A stretch of DNA of 64,000 nucleotides. Origin: Calditrichota bacterium. GTDB lineage: Bacteria > CLD3. The position numbers were made by a program, and so were the translations under genes. The number at the start of each line of letters is the position of its first letter. Within the stretch, counting starts at the first letter, position 1. The DNA is taken from positions 57,280 through 121,279 of the forward strand of contig QQUF01000002.1 in the NCBI GenBank assembly GCA_008501735.1. The letters are read 5' to 3'. A model generated the notes under the pieces. It ran no database searches. It saw nothing but the letters and a program-made list of their open reading frames with translations, and was not told the DNA's origin. Of this stretch, positions 1 to 9,076 are shown piece by piece.

Positions 1-407
1 AAAGGCTTCATTAAAACTAACCTTACAAATGCGTGAAGTCCAAATGAAATTGTAGCAAATAAAACTGAATTTACTCTACTATGTTCAATAAATTCTTCAC
101 GTAAAAAGAATAAAGCCACAACAGTCAATAAAAAGACATAAAAATGCCCTTTTATCAATTGGATAATTTGGTCGAAAATTGAAAAAATAACTCTATGCTT
201 ATAAAGTTGCAATTCACGAAAAACAAATGGAGAAATTAAAGCAATACAAGCTAAGGCAATCAATTTAGTTGTAGGAAATTCATTTGGTGAATCTCCCCAA
301 AGAGTACTATAATACCTAACCCACAATGCTAGAAAAGCAGATGTAAAAAGGACTAAAGAGTCAGTTATGTAAAGTGCTAATTTATATGTATGAAGCCTTT
401 TAAACAT
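1..407 (-). CDS. Membrane protein, N-terminal part; probable polyprenyl-phosphate sugar-phosphate transferase (partial)
   Basis: The reading frame starts at ATG 407 and is still open at base 1, giving about 135 residues. They contain several hydrophobic stretches (near residues 10-30, 48-68, 82-102 and 112-130) separated by short basic loops, the usual N-terminal layout of WcaJ/WbaP-type polyprenyl glycosylphosphotransferases, which put the first sugar phosphate on undecaprenyl phosphate. The catalytic C-terminal domain would lie left of the window, so the assignment rests on topology and on the gene's place at the end of a glycan operon with no other initiating enzyme in view. It begins only three bases after the upstream aminotransferase gene. 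Another multi-pass membrane protein remains possible. Confidence 0.5.
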   Translation of the reverse strand, partial: MFKRLHTYKLALYITDSLVLFTSAFLALWVRYYSTLWGDSPNEFPTTKLIALACIALISPFVFRELQLYKHRVIFSIFDQIIQLIKGHFYVFLLTVVALFFLREEFIEHSRVNSVLFATISFGLHAFVRLVLMKP

Positions 408-410
408 TTT

Positions 411-1511
411 TTATTTGTAGAATTCCTTAATTGCATCCGCCACATATTTAATGTGTTCTTTTGTAAGTTCAGGATACATTGGTAAAGACAAAATTTTTGA
501 TGCTTCAGCTTCAACTCTTGGAAATTCACCCTTTTTATAACCATAATCTTTGAACGCTTCAAGCAAATGTAATGGAATTGGATAATGCAACCCAGATGCA
601 ATTCCTTTTGAAGATAAAAACTCCATCAATTCCTCGCGTCTTTCAACTTGACAAACATAAAGGTGATAAACGTGTTTTGCAAATTCAGCTTCTTTTGGAG
701 TCTCAAGTTGTGGAATGCCCGCGAGTAACTCATTGTAAAGTGACGCATTTGCACGACGCATTTCAGTCCATTTCTCGATATAATTAATTTTCACACCAAG
801 CACTGCACCTTGAATTCCTGACATTCTGTAATTGTGTCCCATTACAATATGGTGATATTTTTCTTCAGCTCCGTGGTCTCGAATCAATTTCATTTTTCTA
901 CCAAAATCAACATCTTTTGAAATGACTCCACCAGCTTCTCCGAAAGCTCCGAGGTTTTTCCCTGGATAAAAACTAAAACAACCTGCAACACCAAATGTCC
1001 CAACTCTTTGCCCATTAAATTCTGCACAATGAGCTTGAGCACAATCTTCTGCTAACAAAAGATTATGTTTGTCAGCAATTTCTTTAATTTTACCAACATT
1101 TGCTGGCTGCCCATAAAGGTGGACAGGAAGAATCATTTTTGTCTTAGAAGTAATTTTATCTTCAATCTGATTTACATCAATATTGTAATATTCATCATTA
1201 TCAACTAAAACTGGCTTTGCACCTGTTAAAGCTACAGCTTCTGCAGTTGCAAAAAAAGTGTTTGCAGGAATAATAACTTCATCACCACTTTTAATTCCAG
1301 CTGCCCAAAGTGCAACGTGTAAAGCAGAAGTTCCGTTGTTTGTTGCTAAACAAAAATTAGCATCGTGCAATTTGGCAAAGTTACTTTCGAAATCGAAAAC
1401 TCTTTTTCCAAGAACAAAAGCTGTGTTATCCAAAACATCATTAATTGCTTCTTGAACTTCTTCTTTTATTGAATTGTATTGAATTTTTAAATCTACAAAT
1501 GGTACGTTCAT
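411..1511 (-). CDS. DegT/DnrJ/EryC1/StrS family sugar aminotransferase
   Basis: A PLP-dependent fold-type I aminotransferase of 366 residues, normal family length, that moves an amino group from glutamate to a keto sugar nucleotide. The PLP lysine is visible as K185 in FSFYPGKNLGAFGEAGG, and D156 in LAEDCAQ would pair with the PLP ring nitrogen. It lies directly downstream of a close paralogue (1531-2631) with the same motif, so the two look like a tandem duplication that has diverged. Neighbouring oxidoreductase and acyltransferase genes fit a 3-amino or 3-acylamino sugar pathway. The family is certain; which keto sugar each copy uses is not. Confidence 0.9.
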   Translation of the reverse strand: MNVPFVDLKIQYNSIKEEVQEAINDVLDNTAFVLGKRVFDFESNFAKLHDANFCLATNNGTSALHVALWAAGIKSGDEVIIPANTFFATAEAVALTGAKPVLVDNDEYYNIDVNQIEDKITSKTKMILPVHLYGQPANVGKIKEIADKHNLLLAEDCAQAHCAEFNGQRVGTFGVAGCFSFYPGKNLGAFGEAGGVISKDVDFGRKMKLIRDHGAEEKYHHIVMGHNYRMSGIQGAVLGVKINYIEKWTEMRRANASLYNELLAGIPQLETPKEAEFAKHVYHLYVCQVERREELMEFLSSKGIASGLHYPIPLHLLEAFKDYGYKKGEFPRVEAEASKILSLPMYPELTKEHIKYVADAIKEFYK

Positions 1512-1530
1512 ATTTTTACTCTTAGATTTT

Positions 1531-2631
1531 TTATTTAAAATTTTTAATTGTTTGAGCTACAAATTGAATTTGCTCTTCTGTCATTTCAGGGAAAATTGGA
1601 AGACTTAGAATTTCACCCGTAAATTTGTTTGCATTTGGGAAATCTTCTGGCTTGTGTCCCAAATACTTGTAAGCATTTAAATTATGTAAAGCTATCGGAT
1701 AATGAATTCCAGATTGAATTCCATTTTCATTAAGAAAAGATTGCAATTCATCTCTCTTTTTAGAACGAATTACAAATAGGTGATAAACGTGTCTTGCATA
1801 CTCCATCTCCTTTGGCAAAACAATATGCTCGCAATCTGCTAAAAGTTCATTATAACGCTTTGCAACAGTACGTCGCCTCTCAGTCCATTCTGCAATATAT
1901 TTTAGCTTTACACTAAGAACTGCACCTTGAATTCCGTCAAGTCTGCTATTTACACCTTCAAACTCGTGGTCATATTTTGCAATTCTTCCGTGGTTAGCAT
2001 ACATTCGTGCTTTGATAGCTAATTTTTCATTATTTGTTACAATTGCTCCAGCATCTCCATAAGCTCCAAGATTCTTCCCTGGGTAAAAGCTAAAAGTAGC
2101 GAAATCACCAAAGTTTCCAACTTTTTTACCTTTGTATTCAGCAACAACTCCTTGAGCTGAGTCTTCCATTACACTTAAGTTATATTTTTTTGCAATTCGT
2201 GTAATTTCCTCCATATTCGCAGGCTGCCCATAAAGATGAACAGGAATAATGACTTTTGTTTTTTCAGTTATTTTAGCTTCAATTTGGGCAGTATCAATGT
2301 TGTAAGAATCAGCTTCACAATCAACGAGTACTGGCTTACCTCCAAGTAACGAAATGGCTTCTGTTGTAGCAATGAATGAGTTTGCAACTGTAATTACTTC
2401 ATCTCCTTGCTTTACTCCAAGTGCAAAAAGTGCGATGGAAATTGCATCTGTTCCATTACCAACTGCAATTGTAAATTTTACATCTTGAGCTTTCGAGAAA
2501 TCTTCTTCAAATTTTTTTGCAAATTTACCACTAACAAAAGCGGTTTGATCAATAACATTTTGAATTGCAGAATCAATCTCATCTTTAATAGATAAGTATT
2601 GAGCTTTTAAATCTAAAAAAGGGACTTGCAT
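1531..2631 (-). CDS. DegT/DnrJ/EryC1/StrS family sugar aminotransferase (WbpE-like)
   Basis: A 366-residue PLP aminotransferase with K186 in FSFYPGKNLGAYGDAG as the Schiff-base lysine and D157 in VMEDSAQ. It begins six bases after a Gfo/Idh/MocA oxidoreductase gene that itself follows a left-handed beta-helix acyltransferase. That order (dehydrogenase, aminotransferase, acyltransferase) matches the WbpB-WbpE-WbpD route, in which the 3-OH of UDP-GlcNAcA is oxidised, transaminated and acetylated. The overall sequence is similar to the adjacent gene at 411-1511. A WbpE role is inferred from neighbours; a second WbpE-like gene exists at 45573-46703. Confidence 0.9.
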   Translation of the reverse strand: MQVPFLDLKAQYLSIKDEIDSAIQNVIDQTAFVSGKFAKKFEEDFSKAQDVKFTIAVGNGTDAISIALFALGVKQGDEVITVANSFIATTEAISLLGGKPVLVDCEADSYNIDTAQIEAKITEKTKVIIPVHLYGQPANMEEITRIAKKYNLSVMEDSAQGVVAEYKGKKVGNFGDFATFSFYPGKNLGAYGDAGAIVTNNEKLAIKARMYANHGRIAKYDHEFEGVNSRLDGIQGAVLSVKLKYIAEWTERRRTVAKRYNELLADCEHIVLPKEMEYARHVYHLFVIRSKKRDELQSFLNENGIQSGIHYPIALHNLNAYKYLGHKPEDFPNANKFTGEILSLPIFPEMTEEQIQFVAQTIKNFK

Positions 2632-2637
2632 AATTTA

Positions 2638-3666
2638 TTACCTAATGTAAATTTTCTTGTTAATCTTCATAGACTCATAACAGGCTTCAATAATTTGAAC
2701 TGTTTTCATTCCTTCAAAGGCGCTTGTAGCAATTACATCTTCACCCCTTAAAGTTCTTACAACATTCTTAATAACCTTATCGTGATTTGACATTGAACCT
2801 CTATAAAACCCATAATCATTTGATGGATTTCCTGGTTCAAGTTCTTCGATGACTACATCTTTTATTTTGTAATAATCCAAAACGTTAAGATATTGACCTG
2901 CTATTTTAATTGAGCCATTTTCTGCAAAAACTGTAATTGAGCCTTCCATATTTTGTTCAAAAGAACAAGTTGTATAATTGAATGTTCCAATTGCTTCATT
3001 TGCGAGTTCGAAATTGATAACTCCTGTATCTTCAAAATCGATCATTGAATGATCATAATTTCTTCCTTGTGCATTAACCGAAATAACATCACCAAATAAG
3101 TAGTAAAGAAGGTCTATAAAATGGCTAAATTGTGTAAAAAGAGTACCTCCATCTAAATCTAGTGTCCCTTTCCAATCAGAATCATTGTAGTAATTTTCAT
3201 TACGATTCCAAAAACAATTAACTGTAACCATAAAAATCTTACCTAATTCACCTTTCTCAATTAACTCTTTAAGTTTAACAATTGGAGGATTAAAACGGTT
3301 CTGCTTGACAACGAAAAGTTTCTGATTAGTTCTTTGAGCTGTCATTATCATCTCATTACAATTCAAAACCGATAAAGCCATTGGCTTTTCACAAACTACG
3401 TGTTTTCCTTTTTTCAAAGCGTCAATTGTCATTTGATAGTGCAAACCATTTGGTGAAGTTACACAAACAACTTCGACATCTTTGTTATCTAAAATTTCCT
3501 GATAATTGGTTGTTTTGAATATATTTTCATTTGTGTTATCAGCAAATCTGTCTTCTTTTATATCACAAATTGCGACAAGTTCAGCACCTTCGGTTTCATC
3601 AATTCTCTGATGATGACGTTTTCCAATGCTTCCATAACCAATAATTCCAAATTTTGTATTATCCAT
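2638..3666 (-). CDS. Gfo/Idh/MocA family NAD(P)-dependent oxidoreductase (WbpB/WlbA-like)
   Basis: This 342-residue protein starts with a Rossmann dinucleotide-binding segment (FGIIGYGSIGKRH, residues 5-17), followed by the family signature EKPMAL near residue 92 and a C-terminal alpha/beta substrate domain. In lipopolysaccharide loci such enzymes (WbpB, WlbA) oxidise C3 of UDP-GlcNAcA to give the 3-keto sugar used by the adjacent DegT aminotransferase. The gene is eight bases downstream of the acyltransferase gene and six upstream of the aminotransferase. Sugar specificity cannot be read from the sequence; other Gfo/Idh members act on different sugars. Confidence 0.85.
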   Translation of the reverse strand: MDNTKFGIIGYGSIGKRHHQRIDETEGAELVAICDIKEDRFADNTNENIFKTTNYQEILDNKDVEVVCVTSPNGLHYQMTIDALKKGKHVVCEKPMALSVLNCNEMIMTAQRTNQKLFVVKQNRFNPPIVKLKELIEKGELGKIFMVTVNCFWNRNENYYNDSDWKGTLDLDGGTLFTQFSHFIDLLYYLFGDVISVNAQGRNYDHSMIDFEDTGVINFELANEAIGTFNYTTCSFEQNMEGSITVFAENGSIKIAGQYLNVLDYYKIKDVVIEELEPGNPSNDYGFYRGSMSNHDKVIKNVVRTLRGEDVIATSAFEGMKTVQIIEACYESMKINKKIYIR

Positions 3667-3674
3667 TAATTAAT

Positions 3675-4283
3675 TTATTCCTTGTATGGTAGATTTGACA
3701 TTTTATTAATTTGTTTTGCAGGGTTTCCAACGACAACTGTGTTTTCAGCTACACTTTTAGTAACTACACTTCCTGCTCCAACAAGAGCATTTTTGCCGAT
3801 ATTTACTCCAGGAAGCAAAGTTGAGTTTGCACCAATCTTAGCACCTTCGTCAATTGTTGCTCCAAATAATTCATTTTTTACATTAGGTGACTGTGGATAT
3901 TTTGCATTCGTGACAACAACATTGGGACCAAGCCAACATTTTTTCTTGAGAAATGAATACTCTGGCACAAAAACTTGTGAGTGAATTCTAACTCCATCTT
4001 CAATTTTTACGTGGTGTTCAACGATTGAAAGAGTTCCGACACTCACATTATCACCAATTTCATTTAATTCACGAATATTAGCTTTATTCCCCGTTTGAAA
4101 ATTCTTGCCAATTTTATTACCCGCATAAATTACAGTATGTGAACGAATTACTGAGTCATCACCAATTACTGTTTCAAGTTCCCCATCTTCGTAGCCTTTA
4201 GGAGGAATTCCAATTATTGCATAGTCTTCAATGACAACATTTTTGCCGAGAGTAACATTTTTATAAAGTTTAAAATTTTCCAT
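3675..4283 (-). CDS. Left-handed beta-helix sugar N-acyltransferase (WbpD/hexapeptide family)
   Basis: The protein is built of hexapeptide repeats across most of its length (IGDNV, IGKNF and IGANS type turns) and ends with the NPAKQI motif typical of sugar-nucleotide acetyltransferases. Such trimers use acetyl-CoA to acylate an amino sugar. The start is uncertain: ATG 4283 gives 202 residues and a natural N-terminus, while an in-frame TTG at 4322 would add 13 residues just after the upstream stop. I chose the ATG, although neither has a strong ribosome site. It sits between a GT4 glycosyltransferase and the oxidoreductase-aminotransferase pair, so it probably acetylates their 3-amino product. 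Confidence 0.82.
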   Translation of the reverse strand: MENFKLYKNVTLGKNVVIEDYAIIGIPPKGYEDGELETVIGDDSVIRSHTVIYAGNKIGKNFQTGNKANIRELNEIGDNVSVGTLSIVEHHVKIEDGVRIHSQVFVPEYSFLKKKCWLGPNVVVTNAKYPQSPNVKNELFGATIDEGAKIGANSTLLPGVNIGKNALVGAGSVVTKSVAENTVVVGNPAKQINKMSNLPYKE

Positions 4284-4330
4284 TAAATTACCAATTTTAT
4301 TAGAGCCGTGAAATTTACTCAATTATTGAA

Positions 4331-5503
4331 TTAGTTTCCAATTAATTCGTAAACCATTCGTCTATATTTTTCTTTTTCTTTTTCACCACTAAATTCTTCG
4401 TTAAACTTTTGAACTCCTAAGGAATACTTTTCCCTTTCAGCTTTACTTTTATAAAGGAAAAGAATTTTATCAGCTAAATCTTCAGCATTTTGCGGCTCAA
4501 AAAATAGAATCATTTTATCATCAAAATATTTTGTAACTGTGTAAATTTTTGAACAAATTATTGCTTTGTGCATAGCCGCATATTCAAGGAGTTTTACAGG
4601 AAGCATCAATTCACTTCCTTTTTCTTCTTTCGTTGGAACAATTCCCAAATCTGCTTCAGCAATTATTGGCGGTAATTTTTCATAAGGAATATAACCAGGG
4701 TGAAAATCTACAAAATCTCCAATTGCCAACTCTTTAATCATTTGCGAAAATCCGTCAACGAATTCACCACCACCGTAAACAACTAATTTCAGCTCAGGAA
4801 TTTGAGGTGCTAGTTTTTTAACTGCAATCGCCAACAAATCAATTCCAAGTCTCTCCGCTATTGCACCGTGATAAACGAGTTGGAAAGAATCGTCTTTTCT
4901 TGTTTTGGGAAGGTAGTGGAAGACTTCTTGAGTCGCACAATTAAGAATACATTTTATTTTTTTAGCAGGAATTCCATAACTAACAAATTCCTCTTTGATA
5001 GGCTCGTGGACAGTTATTACCAAGTCTGCAAACTTACAACATAAAATTGTTTGAAAAGTGATTAGGCGAATCAGCCAATGCTCTTTAGGAACATCAAATT
5101 TTGCAGTAAAAGTATTCGGCATTGAATCGTGTAAATCTAGAATAATTTTACTACCTGAAATTTTTGGAATAAATGCTGAAAAGACTAGAAAATCTGGAAT
5201 GTTATTAATGTGAATACAATCATAATCTTTTTCGAAATGAAAAAATGACATTTTGAAAAAGATTTTGAAGAAAAATATTAGATAACTAAGAAGATAATTA
5301 AATTTATTACCGCCAAAATATCTCACAATCTTTAGACGATAAACATTTACACCATTAATTTGCTCATAGCTTTTTTGTGAGTCATCATTCAAAATAGAAA
5401 AAAAATCAACAGAATCACCATTACTTGCTAATGCTTCTGCTTCGTATTTACACCTTGTATCTGAGACATAATCGGTGTAAGCCACCATACAAATTTTTTT
5501 CAT
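4331..5503 (-). CDS. Glycosyltransferase family 4
   Basis: A 390-residue GT-B fold protein. The N-terminal domain starts with KKICMVAYTDYVSDTR. The C-terminal domain has VYHGAIAERLGIDLL and the later GSELMLPVKLLEYAAMHK segment, where GT4 enzymes bind the nucleotide sugar. It should add one sugar to the lipid-linked repeat unit at the cytoplasmic membrane face. It lies between the WbpG-like amidotransferase and the acyltransferase, so it may transfer the amidated diamino-uronic acid; that link is inference from neighbourhood. Donor and acceptor are not readable from sequence. Confidence 0.88.
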   Translation of the reverse strand: MKKICMVAYTDYVSDTRCKYEAEALASNGDSVDFFSILNDDSQKSYEQINGVNVYRLKIVRYFGGNKFNYLLSYLIFFFKIFFKMSFFHFEKDYDCIHINNIPDFLVFSAFIPKISGSKIILDLHDSMPNTFTAKFDVPKEHWLIRLITFQTILCCKFADLVITVHEPIKEEFVSYGIPAKKIKCILNCATQEVFHYLPKTRKDDSFQLVYHGAIAERLGIDLLAIAVKKLAPQIPELKLVVYGGGEFVDGFSQMIKELAIGDFVDFHPGYIPYEKLPPIIAEADLGIVPTKEEKGSELMLPVKLLEYAAMHKAIICSKIYTVTKYFDDKMILFFEPQNAEDLADKILFLYKSKAEREKYSLGVQKFNEEFSGEKEKEKYRRMVYELIGN

Positions 5504-5544
5504 ATTTTTTTAATAAACTTAAATTGAGTTAAAGGAAGCAGATT

Positions 5545-6690
5545 TTAGCGTTTTTGGATTCCACCTTGAAACAATCCTGGAAGTAAATTCATTTTCATTG
5601 CAAACTCAATTATCCCTTTAAGTTTTTGTAACATAGGATTATAAGTCGGATAATCGCTGAATTTTTTAGGAGGCAAAGCAATAATTTCTTTGAACTCTTC
5701 AAGTGATAAATCAAATTTTTTAGCAATGTACTCAAAATCTTTTTCTAAAATTTCAGGGTCATAAGAAAGTTCTTTCATATGACTAATTCCTTCTTCGCGA
5801 GTCATTAAACCAAGTCTAGCTTTTGCCGAATAATTTACGCGTCTCCTGTCCATATTAAATTTGACTGGAGCATAATAAGATTGAAAAAATCTAGTGTAAA
5901 TCGATTCGTGATGATGTCCACCATAATCTTTCCAACCGACTTCTTTAATTAGAACTTTCTTGGCTTCTTCTTTACTGTAAGGCAGATAATTGAGCAATCT
6001 TACAATTTTAATTCTTTTGAGTAAAATATAATTTATTGCATTAAATAAGGAAACATTTGGAAAAGTCTCTAGCTTAACTTTACCGAATATCTTTTGCACT
6101 GAGCTAATATATTTTCCATCTTTATATCCCCAACTATGCGGAATTACACCTTCTGTCCTAAAAGAGTTTCCACTAATTGAATATTTTATCCCCTCTTCTG
6201 CCGCCGTTCGATAAAGTACTGCGTGAATTCCCATATCAGTTGGAGCTTCTGCGTCAGGAGTTGAAGCCTTTAGGAAAGAGACTTGTAAATCTTTAAACTC
6301 TTCCCAATTGACCACATAAGTGTAAAGGTCAATATCTAAGATATTTGTTGCATTTTCAATATTGCTTACGGCTATTTCTGTATTCCAACCATTGTCAAAA
6401 TGAACTGCTAAAGGTCTTAAACCATATTTTTTTGCCATATAAAGTGAATAGATACTATCTGTTCCACCACTAACTCCAATAATACAATCATAATCTTTAC
6501 CTTTTCCAGAAGCCTTAATTTCATCTATTAATTTTTCTAAGTCCTCTTTTCCATTGTCATTCAATGGGTATTCAGCTTCTAAAGTATCGTGAATTGCACA
6601 AAAATTACAAACTCCTTTGTCATCAAACTCAATTCCGGGAACAGATGTATCCATAATACATCTAGTACAAATTTTATATTCTTGAGACAT
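5545..6690 (-). CDS. wbpG: N-acetyl sugar amidotransferase (WbpG/PseA family)
   Basis: An adenylating enzyme of 381 residues that turns a sugar acetamido group into an acetamidino group using ammonia from a partner glutaminase. The N-terminus has a four-cysteine metal-site pattern (C8, C11, C28, C31). The PP-loop ATP-pyrophosphatase motif SGGTDS is at residues 74-79. The following genes encode HisF-like and HisH-like proteins, the exact partner set of WbpG in Pseudomonas aeruginosa O-antigen loci, which supports the assignment strongly. The sugar modified is probably a 2,3-diacetamido uronic acid, given the other genes here. Confidence 0.9.
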   Translation of the reverse strand: MSQEYKICTRCIMDTSVPGIEFDDKGVCNFCAIHDTLEAEYPLNDNGKEDLEKLIDEIKASGKGKDYDCIIGVSGGTDSIYSLYMAKKYGLRPLAVHFDNGWNTEIAVSNIENATNILDIDLYTYVVNWEEFKDLQVSFLKASTPDAEAPTDMGIHAVLYRTAAEEGIKYSISGNSFRTEGVIPHSWGYKDGKYISSVQKIFGKVKLETFPNVSLFNAINYILLKRIKIVRLLNYLPYSKEEAKKVLIKEVGWKDYGGHHHESIYTRFFQSYYAPVKFNMDRRRVNYSAKARLGLMTREEGISHMKELSYDPEILEKDFEYIAKKFDLSLEEFKEIIALPPKKFSDYPTYNPMLQKLKGIIEFAMKMNLLPGLFQGGIQKR

Positions 6691-6704
6691 TTTTTCCTAA
6701 AACC

Positions 6705-7472
6705 TTATTTTGTTGGGAAAACTCGACGAATTTCGTCTTTGTTAGGGAAATTAATCAAAACTGCTTGCCTTCTTCCGTGGAAGACAAACATACTTCCAGC
6801 AGCAACTGCAGAAGCTCCTCCTTCGTGTACAGCTTTTCCGAAATCTTCAATATTTCCTGCTCCACCACAAGCAATAACAGGAATATTCACAGCCTCTGAA
6901 ACCATTTTTATAAGTTTCAAGTCATAGCCCTCACGAGTTCCATCTAAATTAATCGAATTTATAAAAATCTCACCTGCACCTTTTTGCTCCATTTCTTTTG
7001 CAAATTCTACAGGGTTTAATTTTGTGTTCTTCGTTCCTGAATTTGTAAAAACTTCATACTTACCAAAAAAACTTTTCTTTGCATCTATCGAAACAGTAAT
7101 ACTTTGATTACCGAAAGCATCTGCGGCTTCTTTGACAAAATTTGGATTTTCAACGGCAATAGTATTTAAAACAACTTTTTCTGCACCAGCTTTGAGTAAA
7201 CGCTGAACATCTTCCATTGTTCTAATTCCACCACCAACTGCTAAAGGCATCAAACATTCATCAGAAATCTGTGTAACTAACTCTGAAGTCGGAACTCTTT
7301 TTTCTTTTGTTGCTGTAATATCTAAGAAGACTAATTCGTGAGCTTCTTTTTCATTGTAAATTTTAATTGCATTGATTGGGTCACCGACATAACGTGGTTT
7401 ATCAAACTTAACTGTTTTTACCAAACCTTTTTGCTTAAGGAGAAGACAAGGAATTATTCTTGTTTTTAGCAT
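6705..7472 (-). CDS. hisF2: HisF2: imidazole glycerol phosphate synthase cyclase-like subunit for sugar amidation
   Basis: A 255-residue (beta/alpha)8 barrel of the HisF family. In histidine synthesis HisF has an essential Asp at position 11 after IIPCL; here that position is Leu (IIPCLLLKQ). The second catalytic Asp is kept in VSIDAKK. Loss of Asp11 argues against cyclase chemistry and for the HisF2 role of docking the glutaminase and channelling ammonia to WbpG. It is three bases downstream of hisH2 and 14 upstream of wbpG. The family and role are well supported by context; biochemical activity is inferred. Confidence 0.9.
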   Translation of the reverse strand: MLKTRIIPCLLLKQKGLVKTVKFDKPRYVGDPINAIKIYNEKEAHELVFLDITATKEKRVPTSELVTQISDECLMPLAVGGGIRTMEDVQRLLKAGAEKVVLNTIAVENPNFVKEAADAFGNQSITVSIDAKKSFFGKYEVFTNSGTKNTKLNPVEFAKEMEQKGAGEIFINSINLDGTREGYDLKLIKMVSEAVNIPVIACGGAGNIEDFGKAVHEGGASAVAAGSMFVFHGRRQAVLINFPNKDEIRRVFPTK

Positions 7473-7475
7473 AAA

Positions 7476-8093
7476 CTAAATATTCTCCACAAAATTTTTG
7501 AAAATTGTTACACCGTGTTTATGACTTTTTTCAGGGTGAAATTGAGCTCCGTAAATATTGTCTTTTTGAATCATTGAGGTAAATTCATAGCCATAATCTG
7601 TCATAGCAAGATTATCAGAATCAACATTACATTTTACGTGATAAGAGTGAACAAAGTAAAAATCTAAATTCGTTTCAATACCCACACAAAGTTTTGATTC
7701 TTTAGTAAACTTAACTTCATTCCAACCCATATGAGGAATTTTCAAATTTGAATTTTCACTTCCAAATTTGAATTTTACAGTCTCAGCGTCAAACCAACCT
7801 AGACCTTCTGCATCTCCTTCTTCACTTCCTTTTGCCATTAATTGCATTCCAAGACAAATCCCAAGAATTGGAGTTTTATCCTCCAATACTCTTTGGTTTA
7901 AAATATCAAGTAAGCCATATTCTTTGAGGTTTTTCATTCCGTTTTGGAAAGAACCAACTCCTGGTAAAATCAACTTTGTAGCATTTTTTATGTCATCAAT
8001 ATTTGAAGAAATAAGAGCATTAATTTTGAAACGTTCAAACTTACTTTGAATAGACCGTAAGTTTCCGATTCCGTAATCTATAATTACAATCAT
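7476..8093 (-). CDS. hisH2: HisH2: glutamine amidotransferase class I subunit for sugar amidation
   Basis: A 205-residue class I glutaminase. The nucleophile C80 sits in the GICLGMQL elbow, and the His-Glu part of the triad is in QFHPEKSHKHG near the C-terminus. The N-terminal IDYGIGNL is typical of HisH. Together with hisF2 and wbpG just downstream it should supply ammonia for acetamidino sugar formation rather than histidine synthesis; no other his genes are nearby. All catalytic residues appear intact. The upstream gene is a GT4 glycosyltransferase 44 bases away. Confidence 0.92.
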   Translation of the reverse strand: MIVIIDYGIGNLRSIQSKFERFKINALISSNIDDIKNATKLILPGVGSFQNGMKNLKEYGLLDILNQRVLEDKTPILGICLGMQLMAKGSEEGDAEGLGWFDAETVKFKFGSENSNLKIPHMGWNEVKFTKESKLCVGIETNLDFYFVHSYHVKCNVDSDNLAMTDYGYEFTSMIQKDNIYGAQFHPEKSHKHGVTIFKNFVENI

Positions 8094-8137
8094 TTTTTTA
8101 CTTAAATTATTTAAGAATTAAAGTCGAAAATAAAGAA

Positions 8138-9073
8138 TTAATCGTTAATCTTTAGTACTTTTTTATAGATTTTGATAATTTTCTTGGCGATGTTAACAGA
8201 GTTTAGATAATCGATATTTTTTCGACCTTCCGTTCTCTTCCCAAATTGAATTGCTTGAGTAATTTTTTCTGCGGTTTCTTTTGCGTCATAGGAAGTGATA
8301 AAGCATCCCTCAGTTTTGCCAAAAACTTCTTTTACATCACCAACATCTGTCGAAACAATCGGACAATTACAAGCCATTGATTCTTTAATCACATTAGGTG
8401 AACCTTCCCACAAAGAACTCAAAACCAAAACATCAGCAGCATTCATATAAAAAGGAATCAACTCATTTGGAACATTTGAGACAATATTCAACTCAACTTC
8501 CTTTTTATCTAAAAGGTCATAAGCATCTTTCACAAGTTGATAATTCTTTTCAGGTCTATCAAGGAAATCAATTACAAAAATTATGTGTTTTTTATCGTGT
8601 GAGAAACCCACTTTTTCCCTTGCTTCGTGCTGGTCAATTGCTCTGAATTTTTCAAAATTAACTCCATTAGGAATCACATTCGCATTTGAAAGGCTAATAA
8701 GTTCTTTCATTTGAGAAGATTTTACAATTGTGGCATTCCAACGAGTTAAACTAAAACTTCTTATCAAAACTCTCCAAAAATTCTTCGAATGAACATCACT
8801 TCCAAGAAGCGAAACAACAACAGGAACTGTTGAAGCCAATCCTGCGACGTAACCACAATACGAATAATGAGCGTGAACTAAATCGAATTTATTTTTTTTA
8901 AGGTATTCTCTAAGAATCGGAATGTTTTTAAGATAACCTTTTGCACCTTTTCCCTTAATCCAAAAGTAATCCATTTCGATTCCTTCTTGGCTCAAAGAAT
9001 TTCCTTGATTCATAATCAAAGGGTCTTTTCCATCTTCGTATTGATTTCCACCACTGACAAATAAAACCTTCAT
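8138..9073 (-). CDS. Glycosyltransferase family 4
   Basis: At 311 residues it is short for GT4 but has the expected parts: N-terminal MKVLFVSGGNQYEDGKDP, an acceptor-domain HAHYSYCGYVAGL segment, and a C-terminal donor-domain motif with SLWEGSPNVIKESMACNCPIV, carrying the EX7E-type glutamates. It sits between an ATP-grasp gene (three bases upstream) and hisH2. It probably elongates the repeat unit at the inner membrane. The short length comes from a compact N-terminal domain, with no sign of a frameshift at either end. Confidence 0.87.
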   Translation of the reverse strand: MKVLFVSGGNQYEDGKDPLIMNQGNSLSQEGIEMDYFWIKGKGAKGYLKNIPILREYLKKNKFDLVHAHYSYCGYVAGLASTVPVVVSLLGSDVHSKNFWRVLIRSFSLTRWNATIVKSSQMKELISLSNANVIPNGVNFEKFRAIDQHEAREKVGFSHDKKHIIFVIDFLDRPEKNYQLVKDAYDLLDKKEVELNIVSNVPNELIPFYMNAADVLVLSSLWEGSPNVIKESMACNCPIVSTDVGDVKEVFGKTEGCFITSYDAKETAEKITQAIQFGKRTEGRKNIDYLNSVNIAKKIIKIYKKVLKIND

Positions 9074-9076
9074 TCC

